Assembly (NCBI RefSeq): GCF_038502225.1
Contig: NC_091293.1
Coordinates: 2,590,201-2,654,200, forward strand
Direction: 5' to 3'
Length of the DNA: 64,000 nt
DNA from: Cherax quadricarinatus
Lineage: Eukaryota; Arthropoda; Malacostraca; Decapoda; Parastacidae
Shown piece after piece: positions 1-13,340 of the stretch (position 1 is the stretch's first letter; each line of letters opens with the position of its first letter). The position numbers and the translations under genes are program-made. The notes below the pieces were generated by a model. It saw nothing but the letters and a program-made list of their open reading frames with translations. It was not told the origin of the DNA and made no database searches.

Positions 1-3000
1 GGTTCATGTTGTGTATTTTATGGTTCATGGTGTGTATGTTATGATTCATGGTGTGTTATGGTTCATGGTGTGTATGTTATGGTTCATGGTGTGTATGTTA
101 TGGTTCATGGTGAGTATGTTATGGTTCATGGTGTGTATGTTATGGTTCATGGTGAGTATGTTATGGTTCATGGTGTGTATGTTATGGTTCATGGTGTGTA
201 TGTTATGATTCATGGTGTGTATGTTATGGTTAATGGTGAGTATGTTATGGTTCATGGTGAGTATGTTATGGTTCATGGTGTGTATGTTATGATTCATGGT
301 GTGTATGTTATGGTTAATGGTGAGTATGTTATGGTTCATGGCGAGTATGTTATGGTGCATGGTGTGTATGTTATGGTTCATGGTGAGTATGTTATGGTTC
401 ATGGTGTGTATGTTATGGTTCATTGTGTGTATGTTATGATTCATGGTGTGTATGTTATGGTTCATGGTGAGTATGTTATGGTTCATGGTGTGTATGTTAT
501 GGTTCATGGTGTGTATGTTATGGTTCATGGTGTGTATGTTATGGTTCATAGTGAGTATGTTATGGTTCATGGTGTGTATGTTATGGTTCATGGTGAGTAT
601 GTTATGGTTCATGGTGTTTATGTTATGGTTCATGGTGTGTATGTTATGGTTCATGGTGTGGATGTTATGGTTCATGGTGTGTATGTTATGGTTCATGGTG
701 AGTATGTTACGGTTCATGGTGTGGATGTTATGGTTCATGGTGTGTATGTTATGATTCATGGTGTGTATGTTATGGTTCATGGTGTGTATGTTATGGTTCA
801 TGGTGTGTATGTTATGGTTCATGGTGTGTATGTTATGGTTCATGGTGTGTATGTTATGGTTCATGGTGTGTATGTTATGGTTCATGGTGTGTATGTTATG
901 GTTCATGGTGTGTATGTTATGGTTCATGGTGTGGATGTTATGGTTCATGGTGTGTATGTTATGGTTCATGGTGTGGATGTTATGGTTCATGGTGTGGATG
1001 TTATGGTTCATGGTGTGTATGTTATGGTTCATGGTGTGTATGTTATGGTTCATGGTGTGTATGTTATGGTTCATGGTGTGTATGTTATGGTTCATGGTGT
1101 GGATGTTATGGTTCATGGTGTGTATGTTATGGTTCATGGTGTGTATGTTATGGTTCATGGTGTGTATGTTATGGTTCATGGTGTGTATGTTATGGTTCAT
1201 GGTGTGTATGTTATGGTTCATGGTGAGTATGTTATGGTTCATGGTGTGTATGTTATGGTTCATGGTGTGTATGTTATGATTCATGGTGTGTATGTTATGG
1301 TTCATGGTGTGTATGTTATGGTTCATGGTGTGTATGTTATGGTTCATGGTGAGTATGTTATGGTTCATGGTGTGTATGTTATGGTTCATGGTGAGTATGT
1401 TATGGTTCATGGTGTGTATGTTATGGTTCATGGTGTGTATGTTATGGTTCATGGTGTGTATGTTATGGTTCATGGTGTGTATGTTATGGTTCATGGTGTG
1501 TATGTTATGGTTCATGGTGTGTATGTTATGGTTCATGGTGTGTATGTTATGGTTCATGGTGTGTATGTTATGGTTCATGGTGTGTATGTTATGGTTCATT
1601 GTGTGTATGTTATGGTTCATGGTGTGTATGTTATGGTTCATGGTGTGTATGTTATGGTTCATTGTGTGTATGTTATGGTTCATTGTGTGTATGTTATGGT
1701 TCATGGTGTGTATGTTATGGTTCATGGTGTGTATGTTATGGTTCATTGTGTGTATGTTATGGTTCATGGTGTGGATGTTATGGTTCATGGTGTGTATGTT
1801 ATAGTTCATGGTGCGTATGTTATGGTTCATGGTGCGTACGTTATGGTTCATGGTGTGTATGTTATGGTTCATGGTGAGTATGTTATGATTCATGGTGTGT
1901 ATGTTATGGTTCATGCTGTGTATGTTATGGTTCATGGTGTGTATGTTATGGTTCATGGTGTGGATGTTATGGTACATGGTGTGTATGTTATGGTTCATGG
2001 TGTGTATGTTATGGTTCATGGTGTGTATGTTATGGTTCATGGTGTGTATGTTATGGTTCATGGTGTGTATGTTATGGTTCACGGTGTGGATGTTATGGTA
2101 CATGGTGTGTATGTTATGGTTCATGGTGTGTATGTTATGGTTCATGGTGTGTATGTTATGGTTCATGGTGTGTATGTTATGGTTCATGGTGTCTATGTTA
2201 TGGTTCATGGTGTGTATGTTATGGTTCATGGTGTGGATGTTATGGTTCATGGTGTGTATGTTATGGTTCATGGTGTGGATGCTATGGTTCATGGTGTGGA
2301 TGTTATGGTTCATGGTGTGTATGTTATTGTTCATGGTGTGGATGTTATGGTTCATGGTGTGTATGCTATGGTTCATGGTGTGTATATTATGGTTCATGGT
2401 GTGTACGTTATGGTTCATGGTGTGTATGTTATGGTTCATGGTGTGTATGTTATGGTTCATTGTGTGTATGTTATGGTTCATGGTGAGTATGTTACAGTTA
2501 ATGGTGTGTATGTTATGGTTCAGGGTGTGTATGTTATGGTTCATTGTGTATATGTTATGGTTCATGGTGTGTATGTTACAGTTCATGGTGTGTATGTTAT
2601 GGTTCATGATGTGTATGTTACAGTTCATGGTGTGTATGTTATGGTTCAAGGTGTGTATGTTATGGTTCATGGTGTGTATGTTATGGTTCAAGGTGTGTAT
2701 GTTATGGTTCATGGTGTGTATGTTATGGTTCAAGGTGTGTATGTTATGGTTCATGGTGTGTATGTTATGGTTCATGGTGTGTATGTTATGGTTCATGGTG
2801 TGTATGTTATGGTTCATGGTGTGTATGTTATGGTTCATGGTGTGTATGTTATGGTTCATGGTGTGTATGTTATGGTTCATGGTGTGGATGTTATGGTTCA
2901 TGGTGTGTATGTTATGTTCATGGTGTGTATGTTATGGTTCATGGTGATGTATGTTATGGCTCATGGTGTGTATGTTATGGTTCATGGTGTGTATGTTATG

Positions 3001-6000
3001 GTTCATGGTGTGTATGTTATGGTTCATGGTATGTATGTTATGGTTCATGGTGTATGTATGTTATGGTTATTCATGGTGTGTATGTTATGGTTCATGGTGT
3101 GTATCTTATGGTTATGTTATGGTTCATGGTGTGTATGTTATGGTTCATGGTGTGTATGTTATGGTTCATGGTGTGTATGTTATGGTTCATGGTGTGTATG
3201 TTATGGTTCATGGTGTGTATGTTATGGTTCATGGTGTGTATGTTATGGTTCATGGTGTGTATGTTATGGTTCATGGTGTGTATGTTATGGTTCATGGTAT
3301 GTATGTTATGGTTCATGGTGTGTATGTTATGGTTCATTGTATGTATGTTATGGTTCATGGTGTGTATGTTATGGTTCATGGTGTGTATGTTATGGTTCAT
3401 TTTGTGTATGTTATGGTTCATGGTGTGTATGTTATGGTTCATGGTGTGTATGTTATGGTTCATGGTATGGTTCATGGTGTGTATGTTATGGTTCATGGTG
3501 TATGTTATGTTATGTTCATGGTGTGTATGTTATGGTTCATGGTGTGTATGTTATGGTTCATGGTGTGTATGTTATGGTTCATGGTATGTATGTTATGGTT
3601 CATGGTGTGTATGTTATGGTTCATGGTGTGTATGTTATGGTTCATGGTGTGTATGTTATGGTTCATGGTGTGTATGTTATGGTTCATGGTGTGGATGTTA
3701 TGGTTCATGGTGTGTATGTTATGGTTCATGGTGTGTATGTTATGGTTCATGGTGTGGATGTTATGGTTCATGGTGTGAATGTTATGATTCATGGTGTGTA
3801 TGTTATGGTTCATGGTGTGGATGTTATGGTTCATGGTGTGTATGTTATGGTTCATGGTGTGTATGTTATGGTTCATGGTGAGTATGTTATGGTTCATGGT
3901 GTGTATGTTATGGTTCATGGTGTGGATGTTATGGTTCATGGTGTGTATGTTATGGTTCATGGTGTGTATGTTATGGTTCATGGTGTGTATGTTATGGTTC
4001 ATGGTGTGTATGTTATGGTTCATGGTGTGTATGTTATGGTTCATGGTGTGTATGTTATGGTTCATGGTGTGTATGTTATGGTTCATGGTGTGGATGTTAT
4101 GGTTCATGGTGTGTATGTTATAGTTCATGGTGCGTATGTTATGGTTCATGGTGCGTACGTTATGGTTCATGGTGTGTATGTTATGGTTCATGGTGAGTAT
4201 GTTATGGTTCATGGTGTGTATGTTATGGTTCATGGTGTGTATGTTATGGTTCATGGTGTGTATGTTATGGTTCATGGTGTGTATGTTATGGTTCATGGTG
4301 TGTATGTTATGGTTCATGGTGTGTATGTTATGGTTCATGGTGTGTATGTTATGGTTCATGGTGTGTATGTTATGGTTCATGGTGTGTATGTTATGGTTCA
4401 TGGTGTGAATGTTATGATTCATGGTGTCTTTGTTATGGTTCATGGTGTGTATGTTATGGTTCATGGTGTGTATGTTATGATTCATGGTGTGTATATTATG
4501 GTTCATGGTGAGTATGTTATGGTTCATGGTGTGTATGTTATGATTCATGGTGTGTATGTTATGGTTCATGGTGAGTATGTTTATGTTATGGTCCATGGTG
4601 TGTATGTTATGGTTCATGGTGTGTATGTTATGGTTCATGGTGAGTATGTTATGGTTCATGGTGTGTATGTTATGGTTCATGGTGTGTATGTTATGGTTCA
4701 TGGTGTGTATGTTATGGTTCATGTGTGAGTATGTTACAGTTCATGGTGTGTATGTTATGGTTCAAGGTGTATGTTATGGTTCATTGTGTGTATGTTATGG
4801 TTCATGGTGTGTATGTTATGTTTCATGGTGTGTATGTTATGGTTCATGGTGTGTATGTTATGGTTCATGGTGATGTATGTTATGTTCATGGTGTGTATGT
4901 TATGGTTCATGGTGGATGTATGTCATGGTGTGTATGTTATGGTTCATGGTGTGTATGTTATGGTTCATGGTCATGGTGTGTATGTTATGGTTCATGGTGT
5001 ATGTATGTTATGGTTCATGGTGTGTATGTTATGGTTCATGTATGTATGTATGTTATGGTTCATGGTGTGTATGTTATGGTTCATGGTGTTCATGGTGTGT
5101 ATGTTATGGTTCGTGGTGTGTATGTTATGGTTCATGGTGTGTATGTTATGGTTCATGGTGTGTATGTTATGGTTCATGGTGTATGTATGTTCATGGTGTG
5201 TATGTTATGGTTCATGGTGTGTATGTTATGGTTCATGGTGTGTATGTTATGGTTCGTGGTGTGTACGTTATGGTTCATGGTGTGTATGTTATGGTTCATG
5301 GTGTGGATGTTATGGTACATGGTGTGTATGTTATGGTTCATGGTGTGTATGTTATGGTTCATGGTGTGTATGTTATGGTTCATGGTTTGTATGTTATGGT
5401 TCATGGTGTGTATGTTATGGTTCATGGTGTGTATGTTATGGTTCATTGTGTATATGTTATGGTTCATGGTGTGGATGTTATGTTTATGGGGAGTATGTTA
5501 TGTATGTTCATGGTCATGGTGGGTATGTTATGGTTCATGGTGTGTATGTTATGGTTCATGGTGTGTATGTTATGGTTCATGGTGTGTATGTTATGGTTCA
5601 TGGTGTGTATGTTATGGTTCATGGTGTGTATGTTATGGTTCATGGTGTGTATGTTATGGTTCATGGTGTGTATGTTATGGTTCATGGTGTGTATGTTATG
5701 GTTCATGGTGTGTATGTTATGGTTCATGGTGTGTATGTTATGGTTCATGGTGTGTATGTTATGGTTCATGGTGAGTATGTTATGGTTCATGGTGTGAATG
5801 TTATGATTCATGGATGTTATGGTTCATGGTGTGAATGTTATGGTTCATGGTGTGGATGTTATGGTTCATGGTGTGGATGTTATGGTTCATGGAGTGTATG
5901 TTATGGTTCATGGTGAGTATGTTATATTTCATGGTGTGTATGTTTTGGTTCATGGTGTGGATGTTATGGTTCATGGAGTGTATGTTATGATTCATGGTGT

Positions 6001-7667
6001 GTATGTTATGGTTCATGGTGTGGATGTTATGGTTCATGGTGTGTATGTTATGATTCATGGTGTGTATGTTATGGTTCATGGTGTGGATGTTATGGTTCAT
6101 GGTGTGAATGTTATGATTCATGGTGTGTATGTTATGGTTCATGGTGTGTATGCTATGGTTCATGGTGTGTATGTTATGGTTCATGGTGTGGATGTTATGG
6201 CTCATGGTGTGGATGTTATGGTTCATGGTGTGTATGTTATGGTTCATGGTGTGTATGTTATGGTTCATGGTGTGTATGTTATGGTTCGTGGTGTGGGTGT
6301 TATGGTTCATGTTGTGTATGTTATGGTTCATGGTGTGTATGTTATGATTCATGGTGTGTATGTTATGGTTCATGGTGTGGATGTTATGGTTCATGGTGTG
6401 TATGTTATGGTTCATGGTGTGTATGTTATGGTTCATGGTGTGTATGTTATGGTTCATGGTGTGTATGTTATGGTTCATGGTGTGTATGTTATGATTCATG
6501 GTGTGTATGTTATGGTTCATAGTGTGTATGTTATGGTTCATGGTGTGTATGTTATGGTTCATGGTGTGGATGTTATGGTTCATGGTGTGTATGTTATGGT
6601 TCATGGTGAGTATGTTATGGTTCATGGTGTGTATGTTATGGTTCATGGTGAGTATGTTGTGGTTCATGGTGAGTATGTTATGGTTCATGGTGTGTATGTT
6701 ATGGTTCATGGTGTGTATGTTATGGTTCATGGTGTGTATGTTATGGTTCATGGTGTGGATGTTATGGTTCATGGTGTGGATGTTATGGTTTATGGTGTGG
6801 ATGTTATGGTGCATGGTGTGTATGTTATGGTTCATGGTGTGGATGTTATGGCTCATGGTGTGGATGTTATGGTTCATGGTGTGTATGTTATGGTTCATGG
6901 TGTGTATGTTATGGTTCATGGTGTGTATGTTATGGTTCGTGGTGTGGGTGTTATGGTTCATGTTGTGTATGTTATGGTTCATGGTGTGTATGTTATGGTT
7001 CATGGTGAGTATGTTATGGTTCATGGTATGTATGTTATGGTTCATGGTATGTATGTTATGGTTCATGGTGAGTATGTTATGGTTCATGGTATGTATGTTA
7101 TGGTTCATGGTGAGTATGTTATGGTTCATGGTATGTATGTTATGGTTCATGGTGAGTATGTTATGGTTCATGGTGTGTATGTTATGGTTCATGGTATGTA
7201 TGTTATGGTTCATGGTGTGTATGTTATGGTTCATGGTGTGTATGTTATGGTTCATGTTGTGTATGTCATGGTTCATGGTATGTACGTTATGGTTCATGGT
7301 TTGTATGTTATGGTTCATGGTATGTATGTTATGGTTCATGGTGTGGATATTATGGTTCATGGTATGTTATGGTTCATGGTATATATGTTATGGTTCATGG
7401 TGAGTATGTTATGGTTCATGGTGTGTATGTTATGATTCATAGTGTGGATGTTATGGTTCATGGTGTGTATGTTATGGTTCATGGTGTGTATGTTATGGTT
7501 CATGGTGTGTATGTTATGGTTCATGGTGTGTATGTTATGATTCATGGTGTGTATGTTATGGTTCATGGTGTGTATGTTATGGTTTATGGTGTGTATGTTA
7601 TGGTTCATGGTGTGTATGTTATGGTTCATGGTATGTATGTTATGGTTCACGGTGTGCATGTTATGTA
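1..7667. repeat. 21-bp minisatellite, about 365 copies
   Basis: The consensus unit is gttatggttcatggtgtgtat (21 bp; one C per unit on the plus strand). Because 21 is divisible by 3 and the unit has no stop in several frames, it gives long open frames: plus-strand MVHGVYV heptads and minus-strand MNHNIHT heptads. Variant units carry gagtat, gtggat, attcat or tacatg. Register slips and short units cluster at 2,930-3,120, 3,465-3,520 and 4,725-5,200. Variant patterns recur at distance (see findings). The array starts at or before the window edge and ends near 7,667. I see no start context, splice signals or codon bias that would suggest a real protein. Confidence 0.97.
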
Positions 7668-7771
7668 CATAAGCCATTTGTACATTCTAAATTATTTTTT
7701 TCATTATTCATTTGCCTAGAAAGGAAATCACGATATCTGCAATAAAGGCTCTCCACTCTAGCCTTGATGCT

Positions 7772-7773
<2 letters not shown>

Positions 7774-7827
<54 letters not shown>
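7774..7827. repeat. (TG)n microsatellite at a LINE 3' end
   Basis: Uninterrupted TG dinucleotides directly abut the 3' end of the minus-strand LINE that follows. On the LINE's sense strand this is a (CA)n tail after the sequence gtgagtac. Confidence 0.95.
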
Positions 7828-7830
<3 letters not shown>

Positions 7831-10620
7831 CACTTATTTGTGATTACAGGGGTCGATTCATACCCCCTCGCTGGTCGCTACTAGGTTCACTCTCTCCCTT
7901 CTCCATGAGCTTTAGCGTATCTCTTCTTAAAACTATGTATGGATCCTGCCTCCAGTACATCACTCTCCAGATTATTCTACTTCCAGACAACTCTGTGACT
8001 GAAGGAATATTTCCAAACATCCCTGTAACTCATCTGAGTTTTCAACTTCCAGTTGTGACCCCTTGTTGCAGTGTCCTGTCTATGAAACATTCTGTCCCTA
8101 TCTACCCTGTTAGTTCCTCTTAGCATTTTATATGTCGTTATTATGTCTTCCCTTATCCCTCTTGTCCTCCAGTGTTGTCAGGTTGATTTCTCTTAACCTC
8201 TTCTAGTGGGACATATCCCTTATCTCCGGGACTAGTCATGTTACAAACTTTGCACTTTTTCAAATTTCTTGACATGCTTGACCGGATGTGGTCAAGAATA
8301 CCCCGATATGGGCTTGACATACACAGTGTACAGAGTCTTGAATAATTCCTTACTCTGGTGCTGAAACGCTATTTTTGGGTTCGCCAGGCGGCCATACGCT
8401 GCAGCATTTATTTGGTTTATGTGCGCTTCAGGTGATGTGTTCGGTATTATACTCACCCCAAGATCCTTTTCCTTGAGTGAGGTTTGTTGTCTTTGGCCTA
8501 CCCTAGATTGTACTCTGCGGTCTTCTTGGACCTTCTCCAATCTTCATTGCAGGAGCCAGTTGTTGGACCAGCCTTGAACCTGTTCAGATCCCTTTGTAGT
8601 CCTACCTGATGCTCATCCGTTCGAATACTTCATTTTAGCATCACATCGTCTGTAAACACGGAAACCTTGAATCCATCCCTTCCGTCATGTCGTTCATATA
8701 TACCAGAAACAGCACAGGTCTTAAGATTGACCCCTGTGGAACCCCGCTCGTCACATGCGCTCACTCTGACACTTTGTCATATGCCATCACTCGTTGTTTC
8801 CTTCTAGTCAGGTATTCTCTGATCCATTGCAGTGCCTTTCCTGTTTTTGCTTCCTGCTCCTCTAGCTTTTTCCGTAATGTCTTATATATAACTGCGTCAA
8901 AAACCTTCTTACAGTCTAAGAAAATGCAGTCTACTCGCTCCCCTCTCTCTCCTGCCTTACTTCTGTTACCTTGTCTTAAAACTCCAGTAGGTTTCGAACA
9001 GAGGATTTCCCCTCTCTGAAACCGTGATGGTTATCGTGTATAAGTTCCTTCCTTTCTAGGTGCTCCACCACTCTTCTCCTGATAACCTTCTCCATGACTT
9101 TGCATACTATACATATCAGTGAGACTGGTCTATAGTTTAATGCTACCTATCTGCCTCCTTTCTTAAAAACTGGGACTACATTTGCTGTCTTCCACATCTC
9201 AGGTACTCGTGGTGTTTCGGTACATGAGTTGAAGATTGTTCCTACTGGCATACACAGTACCTCTGCTCCCTCTCGCATGACCCATGAGGTATCTAGTTTA
9301 CTTAACATCTTCACCTCCTTCTCGGTTGTGAGTAGTATATCCAGCACTTCTTGGAATACCCTACTATCCCAGTTTTCTGAAATCTTTTTTAACTCTTTAA
9401 ATCTCGTTTTGAGCTCTTCACTTATTTCTTGGTCATTTCTTATGATCTCTCCACCTTCCTTCCCCAGCCTGATTACCTGATCGTTGACTGTTGTTTTCCT
9501 CCAGATGTGTCTGTACTACCTTGTGGAACACTGGGAGCGAGTACTATTGGATCTGGCTTTCGATGCAGTGCCATTCTCGTATTACCGCTGGGCCTCCCAC
9601 TTTATCCATGCATGTTCGTTTCTGGCTCTTCGACTAACTTTATTTTTCTGGATTCTTTGTCTTCTATGCATTTTACATTCTATATAGCACCTAGTTTTGG
9701 CTTCTCTGCATCTTTGGGTGAACCAAGGGCTCATTCTGATCTTCACATTATTTCTGGTGACCTTGTGTACGAACCTCTCCTCTGCTGTCTTGCATTTTTA
9801 TGGTCATATATTCCTTCATTTCATTTACTGTTTTTCCTCATACCTCTGTAATCACCTGTTTTGTAGTTTTGCTTCTCAAATCCTACTAGCGCAGCTTCAT
9901 TCTCCATTTATAACTCTACAATTGTACAAAGTATTCGAAGCTCAGGGTCACGTGATCACTAGCTCCGAGGGGCCTTTCATATGTGATGTCTCCCATGACT
10001 GAACTACTCAGGGTGAATATTAGATTCAGTCTTGCTGGATCATCCTCTATTCTCTCTCTGTAGTGTTCCTAACATATTGATGAATAAGGTTTTCCAGTAC
10101 CATCTCCATCATCTTAACCCTCCACGTTTCGGGTCTCCCATGTAACTCCAGGATTTTTCCCAGTCACTCTCCTTGTGAATGAAATCACCCACAACTAGTA
10201 AATTTGCCCTTCCCACATGAGCCCTTGTGGGCACCTCAGTTAGTGTGTCCACTATTTCTCTGTTGTTTTCATCATAATCTTGTCTTGGCCTCCTGTTATT
10301 CTGTGGTGGGTTGTACATCACTGCATTCACCACCTACTGTTATGTAGTCCCTTGCTTTCTTTCTGTCCGCTCCTTCCATCTCCTCAAAATTTTACTGGTT
10401 TTTGATGAGCAGTGCAACCCCTCCTTCCCCCCATTCTGTTCTCTTTCTCTTTCCTCAAGATCTGATATTCGGATGGAAAGATCGCATCTGTTATCATCCC
10501 CGGGAGTTTTGTTTCCATGAGTGCTATGATAATAGTGGATGCTTCCATGATTCTTTTATGCCTCTCCTCGTTGGTGTACCATACCTTCAGCTTCTTTTCT
10601 AAAATTGTGTTCCGTGTGCT
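7828..10620 (-). mobile_element. Non-LTR retrotransposon, CR1/L2-type, decayed (copy A)
   Basis: Read on the minus strand this is a 5'-truncated LINE, with an endonuclease domain (10,635-10,109), a reverse transcriptase (about 9,350-8,540), a C-terminal region (8,540-8,292) and a 3' UTR ending at 7,828 next to (CA)n. The C-terminal motif KEKDLGVSI...EAHINQI is typical of CR1/L2/Jockey-like elements. The 3' kilobase is clearly homologous to 53,260-54,870 (copy B), with long shared stretches around the words atgtatggatcctgcctcca and gtgaccccttgttgc. Frameshifts and stops break it throughout. The clade call rests on motif style, so related clades remain possible. Confidence 0.85.
8292..9350 (-). 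pseudogene. LINE reverse transcriptase relic (copy A)
   Basis: From the 5' side of the minus strand: an RT N-terminal block with WKTANVVPVFKKG (near 9,150-9,200); then, in another frame, the RT fingers/palm block GVPQGSILRPVLFLVYMNDM (about 8,745-8,690); then the post-RT region LGVSI...INQINAAAYGRLANP and TLYTVYVKPI (8,540-8,292). The order is that of a LINE RT, but no single frame runs through, so this is an inactive copy. The palm YADD/FADD motif could not be read cleanly. Confidence 0.8.
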
Positions 10621-10635
10621 TGTGTGTGTACTCAC
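10109..10635 (-). pseudogene. LINE AP-like endonuclease relic (copy A)
   Basis: Two minus-strand segments fit the endonuclease upstream of a CR1/L2-type RT. The first contains LKVWYTN and IIALMETKL, the E-T-K block expected early in the domain. The second contains YNPPQNN followed by LLVVGDF, the GDFN-like block. In GDFI the usual Asn is replaced by Ile, so the site is degenerate. The two blocks are in different frames, showing frameshifts. The element is truncated just upstream, where a second LINE tail and a (TG)n tract begin. Confidence 0.75.
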
Positions 10636-10698
10636 CTAGTTGTACTCACCTAGTTGAGGTTGCGGGGGTCGAGTCCGAGCTCCTGGCCCCGCCTCTTC

Positions 10699-10753
<55 letters not shown>
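10621..10753 (-). mobile_element. Truncated LINE 3' tail flanked by (TG)n
   Basis: Contains the words gtactcacctagttg (twice, as a small duplication), ggggtcgagtccgagctcct and ggccccgcctcttcact, then (TG)n from 10,701 to 10,753. The same tail occurs at 7,828, 22,675-22,745 (opposite strand), 53,255 and 54,920. Here only the last 80 or so bases of the element are present. Confidence 0.8.
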
Positions 10754-10754
<1 letters not shown>

Positions 10755-10892
10755 TAGTTGCACGTTCATAGCTCAGTACACTGCACATGCATGTGTACGT
10801 GTATGACTGTTCTCTGCGTTCACATGAACATCGAGTCAGATACACTGGTAAGAAACCAGAGAACAAAAACGTACTGGTTCAGTTTCATCCGT

Positions 10893-12400
10893 ACTGCCGA
10901 TCCAGGAGCGTATGTATTGCCGATCCAGGAGCGTCCGTATTGTCGATCCGGGAGCGTCTCTACTTCTGATCCAGGAGCGTCTGTACTCCCGATCCAGGAG
11001 CGTCTGTACTGCCGATCCAGGAGCGTCCGTACTGTCGATCCAGGAGCGTCTGTACTGCTGATCCAGGAGCGTCTGTACTGCTGATCCAGGAGCGTCTGTA
11101 CTGCTGATCCAGGAGCGTCTGTACTGCCGATCCAGGAGCGTCTGTACTGCTGATCCAGGAGCGTCTGTACTGCCGATCCAGGAGCGTCTGTACTGCCGAT
11201 CCAGGAGCGTCTGTACTGCTGATCCAGGAGCGTCTGTACTGCCGATCCAGGAGCGTCTGTACTGCTGATCCAGAAGCGTCTGTACTGCCGATCCAGGAGT
11301 GTATTGTCGTCTGTACTGCTGATCCAGGAGCGTCTGTACTGCCGATCCAGGAGCGTCTGTACTGCTGATCCAGAAGCGTCTGTACTGCTGATCCAGGAGC
11401 GTCTGTACTGCCGATCCAGGAGCGTCTGTACTGCTGATCCAGGAGCATCTGTACTGATGATCCAGGAGCGTCTGTACTGCTGATCCAGGAGCGTCTGTAC
11501 TGCCGATCCAGGAGCGTCTGTACTGCTGATGCTGTATCCAGGAGCGTCTGTACTGCCGATCCAGGAGCGTCTGTACTGCTGATCCAGGAGCGTCTGTACT
11601 GCCGATCCAGGAGCGTCTGTACTGCTGATCCAGGAGCGTCTGTACTGCTGATCCAGGAGCGTCTGTACTGCTGATCCAGGAGCGTCTGTACTGCCGATCC
11701 AGGAGCGTCTGTACTGCTGATCCAGGAGCGTCTGTACTGCCGATCCAGGAGCGTCTGTACTGCCGATCCAGGAGCGTCTGTACTGCTGATCCAGGAGCGT
11801 CTGTACTGCCGATCCAGGAGCGTCTGTACTGCTGATCCAGGAGCGTCTGTACTGCCGATCCAGGAGCGTCTGTACTGCTGATCCAGGAGCGTCTGTACTG
11901 CCGATCCAGGAGCGTGTGTATTGTCGATCCAGAAGCATCCGTACTGCCGATCCAGGAGCGTCTGTATTGTCGATCCAGGAGCGTCTGTACTGCCGATCCA
12001 GAAGCATCCGTACTGCCGATCCAGGAGCGTCTGTACTGCTGATCCAAGAGCGTCTGTACTGCTGATCCAGCAGCGTCCGTACTGACAATTCAAGAGCGTC
12101 TGTACTGCCGATCCAGGAGCGTCTGTACTGCCGATCCAGAAGCATCCGTACTCCCGATCCAGGAGCGTCTGTGCTGCCGATCCAGGAGCGTCTGTACTGC
12201 CGATCCAGGAGTGTCTGTACTGCCGATCCAGCAGCGTCCGTACTGACAATTCAAGAGCGTCCGTACTGCCTATCCAGGAACGTCTGTACTGCCTATCCAG
12301 GAACGTCTGTACTGCCTATCCAGACTCGTCCGTACTGACTATCCAGTAGGATCCGTACTGACGATCCAGGAGCGTCCATATTGACGATCTATTAACATCC
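10893..12400. repeat. 23-bp minisatellite, about 65 copies
   Basis: The unit is gatccaggagcgtctgtactgct, with a C/T variant at the last position. The 3' end (after about 12,230) decays gradually into units with cctatccag, gacgatc and attaacatc. Since 23 is not a multiple of 3, all minus-strand frames stay open with a 23-residue period (LLDQQYRRSWIGSTD-like); these are not genes. A few slipped units lie at 11,300-11,320 and 11,525-11,540. Confidence 0.95.
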
Positions 12401-12923
12401 AAACTAACAATCCATTAGCATCCGTAATGAAAACATGAGCGTCTGTAGTAACGAACAATCTGCGTCCATACTGACGTTCCATCAGCGTCCTTACGGACGG
12501 TGTGAGATAAGGAAATCAAAACATAATAAAAACACAAGACAGGTTGTTGACGTGCTATTAAGAAAGTGACGAATGTATTATCAGCACACAAGATAATTTG
12601 CATATACGCAATAGAAAAAAAAGGTATGCGGCAATATACAGGAAAAATATACAATATTTGAAAATTAAAATATCGAGCGACAAATATTCATTCATGGAAA
12701 GAAATAACAGAGATACAGAAAAAAAATGTCTTGGAATGATTATGAAAATATTTGTTGACTTTTATACTAAAATAAAATATTCCGTTTTTATTTTTAAATG
12801 GATGTAAATCCCTAAGACATAACCATAAAAAATTACTATCACATGTAACATGTACAGAACCGAGCCAAAACTATCTAAATGCATCACCAACTTCATGATT
12901 TCATAAGTATGTATGTATGTACG

Positions 12924-12927
<4 letters not shown>
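12401..12927. other. AT-rich unique sequence, no gene seen
   Basis: After the decayed last units of the 23-bp array the sequence becomes AT-rich. The only open frames are short and A-rich, without recognisable motifs. Confidence 0.6.

Positions 12928-12990
<63 letters not shown>
12928..12990. repeat. (TA)n microsatellite
   Basis: About 31 TA dinucleotides preceded by tatgtatgtatgt. The tract abuts the 3' end of the minus-strand LINE at 13,000. Confidence 0.95.
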
Positions 12991-12993
<3 letters not shown>

Positions 12994-13340
12994 AGGTCAC
13001 AAAAAAGGTAATATCTTAATATGTAACGTGACCACAGTCAAAAGCAGACTCCTTCCAAAGACTTTCGTGATCTCACACATTATCAAGGAGTAGGAAAAAA
13101 TACAGTATGAGAAAAGTTTTACTTATCAGAGAAGTGACCTGACATGTACGGTCAGTGGGATGTTTGTCACCTTCCTCACTCAGCCTGGGAAATACTTCTC
13201 CATTGTTCTGAAATTGTTAGTGAGGTTAAAAGTGATTTGTTTTATAGGTGAAGGTGAATTTGTTCGTCGACATAGTATATAATCTTCACAAATATTAGGA
13301 ATCATGGTTTAATCTAGTTTATACAATCCTGGACTTATAT

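Noticed and set aside
46..4728. Giant open frames (951 codons minus, 1,556 codons plus) in the first array.
   Set aside because: They are exact heptad translations of a stop-free 21-bp unit, open in several frames and on both strands, with no domain, signal peptide or splice context.
10820..12249. Minus-strand frames of 400-440 codons (LLDRQYRRSWIGSTD-like).
   Set aside because: Three overlapping frames carry the same 23-residue periodic sequence because the unit is 23 bp, so this is a repeat artefact.
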